Positions 7,431 through 12,416 of a stretch of 12,416 bases of DNA are shown here, in pieces (the stretch's first letter is position 1; each line of letters opens with the position of its first letter). The notes beneath the pieces are model-generated. The model worked only from the letters and a program-made list of their open reading frames with translations. It had not been told where the DNA came from and did no database searches. Position numbers and translations under genes: made by a program. Source of the DNA: an uncultured Alistipes sp. (GTDB lineage: Bacteria > Bacteroidota > Bacteroidia > Bacteroidales > Rikenellaceae); assembly GCA_900769745.1 (NCBI GenBank), contig CAAGHX010000047.1, forward strand, positions 1 to 12,416, written 5' to 3'.

Positions 7431-7658
7431 TTACTCAACTTTTTGACGATAAATAACCAAACAACTATCGGGGCAAATTATACCACACGAAGCACAACCC
7501 GTACAGGCCTCTTCGTTTGCCATCTCGACGAAATTATACCCCTTCTTATTGACAGTAGCCGACAGAGCTAACACATTGCAAGGACAAGCGCCAATACAAA
7601 CACTGCAGCCTTTGCATCGCTCTTTATCAACCACTACAAGTCCTCTAATTTTAGCCAT
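7431..7658 (-). CDS. Two-[4Fe-4S] ferredoxin subunit (delta-type) of the oxidoreductase
   Basis: A 75-residue bacterial ferredoxin with two complete CxxCxxCxxxCP motifs: C15, C18, C21 and C25, then C52, C55, C58 and C62. The two clusters pass electrons from the TPP-bound intermediate to external ferredoxin. Further cysteines at 27 and 66 are outside the cluster pattern. It is the first gene of the operon, 2 bp ahead of the alpha subunit, which supports a role as the dedicated electron-transfer (delta) subunit rather than a free ferredoxin. A perfect Bacteroidetes -7 box lies about 38 bp upstream of the ATG. Confidence 0.93.
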   Translation of the reverse strand: MAKIRGLVVVDKERCKGCSVCIGACPCNVLALSATVNKKGYNFVEMANEEACTGCASCGIICPDSCLVIYRQKVE

Positions 7659-7695
7659 ATAAATACCCTTTTAAGATTTGTTGTTCATCTACTTA

Positions 7696-7703
7696 CAAAT
7701 ATA
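7696..7703 (-). promoter_or_regulatory. -7 box of the oxidoreductase operon promoter
   Basis: On the minus strand TATATTTG is an exact TAnnTTTG match, placing the transcript start near 7690 and giving a leader of about 30 nt. There is no good -33 TTTG at the expected 19-21 bp; the position reads ATAG. The nearest TTTG is 31 bp away, so this is a half-supported call. Confidence 0.45.
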
Positions 7704-7781
7704 CATTTTTTTATGCAGAAAAGCTATAGATAGTCAAATTATTTTCTAGCAAAAAGAGTGCATTTGACCTCAACTTAGCAC

Positions 7782-7831
7782 AAAAAAGAGTGCTGAGACT
7801 ATCACTCCATCGAAGCAAAGAGTCCCAGCAC
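7782..7831 (-). terminator. Rho-independent terminator after the DUF1015 gene
   Basis: On the minus strand GTGCTGGGACT (7831-7821) pairs with AGTCTCAGCAC (7800-7790) as an 11-bp stem with one G-U wobble, a 20-nt loop, and a following TCTTTTTT tract (7789-7782). The wobble would be an A-C mismatch in a plus-strand transcript, so it is directional. It lies 22 bp beyond the DUF1015 stop. Confidence 0.85.
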
Positions 7832-7853
7832 CTATTTTCGTACTATTTTACCG

Positions 7854-9095
7854 CTACTCAAACGAGTGAATAACCACACCCGAACGCAACTTAGGCTCAA
7901 ACCAAGTTGTCTTAGGAGGCATAATATTACCCGTATCGGCAATATCGATAAGCTGCTGCATAGAGACAGGGTAGAGAGCAAAGGCAACCTTCATCTCGCC
8001 ACTATCTACACGACGCTGGAGCTCGCCAAGGCCACGAATTCCGCCTACGAAATCAATTCGCTTAGAGGTACGCAAATCCGTAATACCCAACACCTTATCC
8101 AAAACGAGATTAGACAATACGGTAACATCCAACACGCCGATAGGGTCGCTATCATCGTAGGTTCCCTCACGAGCTGTAAGGCTATACCACACACCATCTA
8201 AATACATTGCAAAGTTGTGCAGGCTCTGTGGAGTATAAATCTCGCTACCCATAGCCGCCACCTCGAACGACTCCTCAACCTTCGATAAGAACTCCTCCTT
8301 AGAGAGGCCATTCAAATCCTTCACAACGCGGTTATAGTCGATAATTCGAAGCTGTGAAGCGGGGAAGGTAACCGCCAAGAAGTAGCAATACTCCTCGGTG
8401 CCATTATGGTTAGGATTGGCTGCCATACACTCCTGACCAACTCGCGCAGCCGCAGCTGTACGATGATGACCGTCAGCTACATACAAAGCAGGGATAGCAG
8501 CGAACAACTCAGTGATTCGGCGATTCTGCTCCTCGCTTCTCACCACCCAGAAGTGGTGACCAAAGCCATCGGCTGCAGTGAAATCGTAATCGGGAGCGTT
8601 ATTCTCGACAACATCTGAAACTATGGCGTTGATCTGCTCATCATCGGGATATGTGAAGAATACGGGCTCGATATTAGCTTTCTGGTTGCGAACGTGAATC
8701 ATACGATCCTCCTCCTTATCGGGACGAGTGAGCTCATGCTTCTTGATTGCACCCGACAGATAATCCTCGAAATGGCAGCACATAGCAATACCATACTGCG
8801 TGCGACCATTCATTGTCTGGGCATAGATATAGTAGTGCTCCTGCTCGTCTTGAACAAGCCAGCCACGCTCCTTCCATTCCTTGAAATTAGCCACCGCCTT
8901 ATCGTAGACCTGCTGAGAATGCTCATCGGCAATAGGGTCGAAGTCAATCTCAGGCTTGATAATGTGAAGCAACGAGCGCTCGGTAGCCTCAGCCTTGGCC
9001 TCAACAGAGTTCAACACATCATATGGACGTGATGCCACCTCAGCAGCATACTCCTGTGGCGGACGGATTCCGCAAAAAGGTTTAACTTTAACCAT
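7854..9095 (-). CDS. DUF1015 family protein, serine-operon associated
   Basis: A 413-residue soluble protein of the DUF1015 family. Visible family features: the N-terminal KPFCGIRPPQEYAAEVASRPYDVLN (5-29, key RPP at 11-13 and RPYDV at 23-27), the conserved VADGHHRTAAAAR (206-218), and a C-terminal MPPKTTWFEPKLRSGVVIH (392-410). Length is normal. No signal peptide or membrane segment is evident. The DGHHR sequence resembles the active-site turn of ParB/Srx-fold proteins such as the archaeal free-serine kinase and SbnI; this is a motif likeness, not proof of homology. The gene starts 21 bp after serA on the same strand and is the last gene before a terminator, which ties it to serine/phosphoserine metabolism. 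Its reaction is not established by anything visible here. Confidence 0.9.
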   Translation of the reverse strand: MVKVKPFCGIRPPQEYAAEVASRPYDVLNSVEAKAEATERSLLHIIKPEIDFDPIADEHSQQVYDKAVANFKEWKERGWLVQDEQEHYYIYAQTMNGRTQYGIAMCCHFEDYLSGAIKKHELTRPDKEEDRMIHVRNQKANIEPVFFTYPDDEQINAIVSDVVENNAPDYDFTAADGFGHHFWVVRSEEQNRRITELFAAIPALYVADGHHRTAAAARVGQECMAANPNHNGTEEYCYFLAVTFPASQLRIIDYNRVVKDLNGLSKEEFLSKVEESFEVAAMGSEIYTPQSLHNFAMYLDGVWYSLTAREGTYDDSDPIGVLDVTVLSNLVLDKVLGITDLRTSKRIDFVGGIRGLGELQRRVDSGEMKVAFALYPVSMQQLIDIADTGNIMPPKTTWFEPKLRSGVVIHSFE

Positions 9096-9116
9096 ATCTA
9101 TTTAGAATTTTATACT

Positions 9117-10058
9117 TTATTTACAATCACATGGTTTCTTATTGACCTGGAAACGAGTCTCGCCACGCTCCAAATAACCGACAACCTGACGAGCTGCCGC
9201 CAAACCTGCATTGATGTTGGCCTCAGCAGTCTCAGCACCCATCTTCTTAGGTGTAGCAAAGAAACGATTACCAAACAGAGCAGCCATTGTTGATGCATCA
9301 TCCGGAGCAATATCGGTGATATACTTAAGATCAGGACGCTCGGTCATAGCAGCCTCTAATCCTACCTCATCGATAACCTCCTTGCGGGCGGTATTTACCA
9401 ATGTAGCGCCCTTTGGCATCGACATCATAAGCTCATAACCGATAGACTTCTTTGTCTGTGCAGTTGCAGGGATATGCAACGAGAGGAAATCAGATGCTGC
9501 ATACAACTCCTCAACAGAGCCAACAGCCTCAACACCGTCATTCTCAAACAGAGCCTTATCAGTTACGAATGGGTCGTATGCTATAACGTTCATACCAAAC
9601 GCCTTAGCCTTACGTGCAACCAAGCGGCCCACATTACCATAGGCGTGGATACCAACTGTTTTACCCTGAAGCTCGAAGCCTGTGCCTGGAACAAACTTAT
9701 TGCGTGACATATAAATCATCATACCCAAAGCCAACTCGGCAACGGCATTAGAGTTCTGGCCTGGAGTGTTCATCACAACCACATCCTTAGCCGATGCTGC
9801 CGCCAAATCGACATTGTCGTAACCTGCTCCAGCACGCACCACAATCTTCAAATTCTTAGCAGCCTCCAAAACCTCGGCTGTGACCTTATCGCTGCGGATA
9901 ATCAAACCATCGACATCAGCGACTGCAGCCACCAGCTCCTCTGGCTCGGTATATTTCTCAAGCTGAACAACCTCGTATCCAGCCTCAGAGAGTATCTCCT
10001 TCATACCATCTACCGCCTTCTTGGCAAATGGTTTTTCGGTAGCTATCAATATCTTCAT
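9117..10058 (-). CDS. serA: D-3-phosphoglycerate dehydrogenase, short lysine-type
   Basis: A 313-residue D-isomer 2-hydroxyacid dehydrogenase, taken as the 3-phosphoglycerate dehydrogenase of serine synthesis because serC is directly upstream. It has the substrate-loop RAGAGYDNVD (75-84), NTPGQNSNAVAELALG (97-112), D162 ending the Rossmann beta strand (acidic, so NAD rather than NADP), and NTARKEVIDE (222-231) with the catalytic R225. Odd points: the usual GxGxxG reads AYGNVG (139-144), the catalytic glutamate position is D254, and the catalytic histidine of TPH is K271 (ATPKKMGAETAEA). There is no C-terminal ACT domain, so no E. coli-style serine feedback is expected. The frame is open 35 codons further up to 10163, but the ATG at 10058 is preferred: it has AGGAAG just upstream and the protein then begins at the first Rossmann-like strand. 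Confidence 0.92.
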   Translation of the reverse strand: MKILIATEKPFAKKAVDGMKEILSEAGYEVVQLEKYTEPEELVAAVADVDGLIIRSDKVTAEVLEAAKNLKIVVRAGAGYDNVDLAAASAKDVVVMNTPGQNSNAVAELALGMMIYMSRNKFVPGTGFELQGKTVGIHAYGNVGRLVARKAKAFGMNVIAYDPFVTDKALFENDGVEAVGSVEELYAASDFLSLHIPATAQTKKSIGYELMMSMPKGATLVNTARKEVIDEVGLEAAMTERPDLKYITDIAPDDASTMAALFGNRFFATPKKMGAETAEANINAGLAAARQVVGYLERGETRFQVNKKPCDCK

Positions 10059-10184
10059 ATTCTTCCTTTTTTCTGTATAATAGATCTCTTCACTTCGCTC
10101 CCACTCGATTATATCAACTCCAAAAGGATCGCGCTTAGTGGGAAGGTTATAAGTATAGCCCATAGAAATCTAATAAAACGAAGT

Positions 10185-11255
10185 TTAACTATTCATCTTC
10201 TCAAACTCCTGCATGCAAGCAACCAATGCCTCAACATTCTCTACCGGACAAGCATTGTAGCACGATGCACGGAAACCACCTACCAAACGGTGGCCCTTGA
10301 TGCCGACCATACCCTTAGACTTAGCAAACTCCATAAACTTAGGAGCCAAATCCTCCTTGCCCTCACTCATAACGAAGCAGATGTTCATCAACGAACGGTC
10401 CTCTTCGGCTACAGTACCACGGAAGAGAGAGTTACGGTCGATCTCGGCGTACAACAACTCAGCTTTCTTAAGGTTACGGGCATAGATTACATCCATACCG
10501 CCCTCAGCCTTCATCCACTTCAGAGTCTCACGCAGAACATAGATAGGGAATACCGGTGGGGTATTAAACATAGAGTTGTTCTCGACATGGGTACTAACCT
10601 TCATCATCGTTGGGAGCTCTCGCTTGATGTTCTGCAACATATCGTCACGAACAATCACAAAAGAGACACCAGCAGGTGCAAGATTCTTCTGCGCACCGCC
10701 ATAAATCAGCGCATATTTCGACACATCGACTGGTCGGCTCAAGATATCAGAACTCATATCGGCAATCAGAGGCACTGGAGAGTCGATATCGTTCTTGTAC
10801 TCAGTACCATAGATGGTGTTATTAGCACAGATATAGAGGTAATCCAAATCAGAAGGAATCTCAAAATTCTTAGGGATATACGAGAAGTTCTTATCCTCAG
10901 AAGATGCTACAACCTGCACCTCGCCATAATACTTAGCCTCCTTGATAGCTTTCTTTGTCCATACGCCAGTATTGACATATCCGGCCTTCTTGCCCAAGAA
11001 GTTGGCAGGTATATGGAAGAACTGAGTGCTTGCACCTCCTCCAACGAAGTATATTTGGTAGTTGTCAGGGATATTCAGCAACTCACGGAATAGAGCATAC
11101 GACTCCGCAAGAACCGCCTCGAACTCTGGCGTACGATGGGAAATCGAAAGCAATGAAAGGCCAGTTCCGTCGAAATCAATAATTGCCTTTGCTGCAGCTT
11201 CGAGCACAACATCTGGGAGAATAGAGGGTCCCGCATTAAAATTATACTTCTTCAT
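10185..11255 (-). CDS. serC: Phosphoserine aminotransferase
   Basis: A 356-residue class-V PLP aminotransferase that converts 3-phosphohydroxypyruvate and glutamate to phosphoserine and 2-oxoglutarate (family members also serve pyridoxal phosphate synthesis). It starts with the characteristic [13 protein letters not shown] (2-14) and has W99, D166 in ADMSSD, the Schiff-base lysine K190 in [14 protein letters not shown] (185-198), N231-T232, and [15 protein letters not shown] (321-335), where H322 and R323 bind the substrate phosphate. Length matches the family (about 360). It is the first gene of the operon; serA starts 126 bp further on. The start region is AT-rich without a clear Shine-Dalgarno site, normal for Bacteroidetes. 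Confidence 0.97.
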   Translation of the reverse strand: MKKYNFNAGPSILPDVVLEAAAKAIIDFDGTGLSLLSISHRTPEFEAVLAESYALFRELLNIPDNYQIYFVGGGASTQFFHIPANFLGKKAGYVNTGVWTKKAIKEAKYYGEVQVVASSEDKNFSYIPKNFEIPSDLDYLYICANNTIYGTEYKNDIDSPVPLIADMSSDILSRPVDVSKYALIYGGAQKNLAPAGVSFVIVRDDMLQNIKRELPTMMKVSTHVENNSMFNTPPVFPIYVLRETLKWMKAEGGMDVIYARNLKKAELLYAEIDRNSLFRGTVAEEDRSLMNICFVMSEGKEDLAPKFMEFAKSKGMVGIKGHRLVGGFRASCYNACPVENVEALVACMQEFEKMNS

Positions 11256-11313
11256 ATCAAAAATAGATTAAAAATTCTACAAAAACAAACCTTATTCAGA
11301 TCGTTCATATACA

Positions 11314-11344
11314 CAAAGTAAGCATAAAAATATGATTATTCAAA
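11314..11344 (-). promoter_or_regulatory. Bacteroidetes-type promoter of serC-serA-DUF1015
   Basis: On the minus strand TTTG (11344-11341) is followed after 19 bp by TTACTTTG (11321-11314), one mismatch from TAnnTTTG. Transcription would begin near 11308, leaving a leader of about 50 nt before serC. Confidence 0.55.
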
Positions 11345-11707
11345 ATCTTACATAGCCAATTTTAAGTCGAATTATCACTTTTTTTATCAATTTAATCAAA
11401 ATAGCGCATATAATTAGAAATTTTAATAACGATATAACACCAAAAAGCAACGAAATATAAAAAAAGATAATTTTTACATTTTTTTATTTTATTTTCTTCC
11501 GCACTTCGAGCTATCTAACCGAAATTTGACTACACTTTTCACAACACCCTAAACAATAAGCAGATAGTAACTCAATCCACGTATCTAGCCACATTCCACG
11601 CAACACACCCAAAAATCGACTCACGTACCAAAGAATCGTTAAAGAATCGCCACCACCAGCTACCTCTGCTCGATCGCAGCTAAAAACCAAGAATTGTTAG
11701 TGATAAA

Positions 11708-11739
11708 TTTGTATAAGCGCAGTTCTTATATTATCTTTG
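11708..11739 (+). promoter_or_regulatory. Bacteroidetes-type promoter of yicC
   Basis: TTTG at 11708-11711, a 20-bp spacer and TATCTTTG at 11732-11739 form an exact match to the Bacteroidetes promoter consensus. Transcription would begin near 11745, so yicC would have a leader of about 75-80 nt. Confidence 0.82.
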
Positions 11740-11757
11740 CAAGGATTTTCGCTTTCT

Positions 11758-11773
11758 CCACCCTTTAGGGTGG
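11758..11773 (+). other. Hairpin near the 5' end of the yicC leader
   Basis: CCACCC (11758-11763) and GGGTGG (11768-11773) form a perfect 6-bp, GC-rich stem with a TTTA loop, beginning about 13 nt after the predicted transcript start. No T tract follows, so it is not a terminator. It may stabilise the 5' end of the transcript or be a protein-binding site. Confidence 0.6.
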
Positions 11774-11822
11774 CCCAAGCAACCAATAACCATTTTTCAA
11801 ATCAGTTAACCCGACTCGAACA

Positions 11823-12416
11823 ATGATAAAATCGATGACCGGTTTCGGCAAGAGCGAGATTACTCTTCCGACAAAAAAAATTAGCGTAGAGGTACGCTCA
11901 CTCAACTCAAAACAGTTGGACCTTTCAGTGAAACTCCCAGGCATTTATCGCCCATTTGAGTTCGACATACGCAGCATTGCATCGGCTGCAATCATCAGAG
12001 GAAAGGCCGATGTATCTATCTCGGTGGAGCACACTGCCACAAGCACTTCGGCAACCATAAACAAGGAGGTATTCAGCGAGTATATGCGTCAGATTGGCGA
12101 GGCAATGAACTACGCTGGTGTATCGGCTGCAAACGACGCAATCGTTCCGGTTGCTATGCGTATGCCCGAGGTGGTATCGACTCAGATTGAGGAGGTATCA
12201 GAGGAGGAGCAGGCTATGCTTATGCAGGCAGTCAAGGAGGCTTTGGCTCGTTTCACTGCTTTCCGTGAGCAGGAGGGTGCAACTCTTATTGCCGACTTAT
12301 TGAAGCGTGTTGACAAGATTGAGGATTACAAGTTGCAGGTGGAGCCATACGAGAAGGTGCGTTGCGAGACCATCAAGAACCGCATCCGCGAGAACTTGGC
12401 ACAGCAGATCGGAAGA
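11823..12416 (+). CDS. yicC: YicC family endoribonuclease (C-terminus beyond window)
   Basis: 198 codons are present in an uninterrupted frame that runs off the right edge; family proteins are about 290 residues, so roughly the last third is missing. The protein starts MIKSMTGFGKSE, the hallmark of the YicC N-terminal domain, and continues with the expected EVRSLNSKQLDLSVKLP segment (23-39, the usual wording being RSVNSRYLD or RSLNSK). The later part (about 140-198, FTAFREQEGATLIADLLKR and onward) is the lead into the helical C-terminal DUF1732 domain. YicC-type proteins have been described as endoribonucleases involved in small-RNA turnover and stress-phase growth. The start at 11823 is fixed by the family N-terminus and lies under an exact promoter match. 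In many bacteria gmk follows, which cannot be checked here. Confidence 0.93.
   Translation, partial: MIKSMTGFGKSEITLPTKKISVEVRSLNSKQLDLSVKLPGIYRPFEFDIRSIASAAIIRGKADVSISVEHTATSTSATINKEVFSEYMRQIGEAMNYAGVSAANDAIVPVAMRMPEVVSTQIEEVSEEEQAMLMQAVKEALARFTAFREQEGATLIADLLKRVDKIEDYKLQVEPYEKVRCETIKNRIRENLAQQIGR

Larger units (their letters stand above)
11256..11822 (+). other. AT-rich intergenic region between divergent serC and yicC
   Basis: This 567-bp stretch has no credible coding frame on either strand. Its left half (to about 11500) is strongly AT-rich with runs of A and T. The right half is more mixed in base content and has a short tandem AAAGAATCG (11630-11638 and 11641-11649, 11-bp period). It holds the serC promoter near its left end and the yicC promoter and leader hairpin near its right end. 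I recognise no RNA family in it, but a small RNA in 11500-11700 cannot be excluded by eye. Confidence 0.7.

Noticed and set aside
11258..11265. A TATTTTTG match on the minus strand just before serC.
   Set aside because: It fits TAnnTTTG but is only 2 bp from the ATG, so transcription would begin inside the gene; the match at 11314-11344 is better placed.
11630..11649. Two copies of AAAGAATCG as a possible CRISPR or iteron array.
   Set aside because: Only two 9-bp copies with a 2-bp gap; too short and too few for either.

Overview
This window looks like ordinary chromosomal (core) sequence from a Bacteroidales bacterium of the gut type. Three things point there: Bacteroidetes-type promoters (TTTG, about 20 bp, then TAnnTTTG) in front of several transcription units, mostly AT-rich start regions with few strong Shine-Dalgarno sites, and the serC-serA-DUF1015 arrangement that I know from Bacteroidales. 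A Rikenellaceae/Alistipes-like source is possible, but I cannot establish it from the sequence. I see no phage, transposon, CRISPR, tRNA or rRNA signal.

Layout. (1) 1-114, minus: the N-terminus of MtaB, a tRNA methylthiotransferase, divergent from (2) a plus-strand unit at 239-3566. That unit holds a zinc/manganese-type ABC permease, an LptF/LptG-family lipopolysaccharide exporter permease that overlaps it by 23 bp, and fmt (methionyl-tRNA formyltransferase). It ends at a 14-bp perfect hairpin terminator at 3571-3615. (3) A minus-strand operon, 7658 down to 3626, converges on that terminator. It encodes a two-cluster ferredoxin, then the alpha (VorB-type), TPP-binding and gamma subunits of a 2-oxoacid:ferredoxin oxidoreductase, and last a sn-glycerol-1-phosphate dehydrogenase homologue. 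(4) A second minus-strand operon, 11255 down to 7854, holds serC, serA and a DUF1015 gene and ends in its own terminator at 7782-7831. (5) A 567-bp AT-rich non-coding region (11256-11822) carries the divergent serC and yicC promoters. (6) yicC (11823-12416) runs off the right edge.

How the genes work together. SerA and SerC make phosphoserine from 3-phosphoglycerate via 3-phosphohydroxypyruvate. No phosphoserine phosphatase gene is present, and a DUF1015 protein with a DGHHR motif sits where one might expect it. The ferredoxin and three oxidoreductase subunits make one CoA-dependent oxidative decarboxylation complex, for branched-chain 2-oxoacids or 2-oxoglutarate. The glycerol-1-phosphate dehydrogenase at its end has no obvious metabolic link to it.

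I found no convincing new multi-gene system. The most interesting points are the SerA active site (Glu to Asp and His to Lys), the DUF1015 gene in the serine operon, and the archaeal-stereochemistry glycerol-phosphate enzyme at the end of the oxidoreductase operon.
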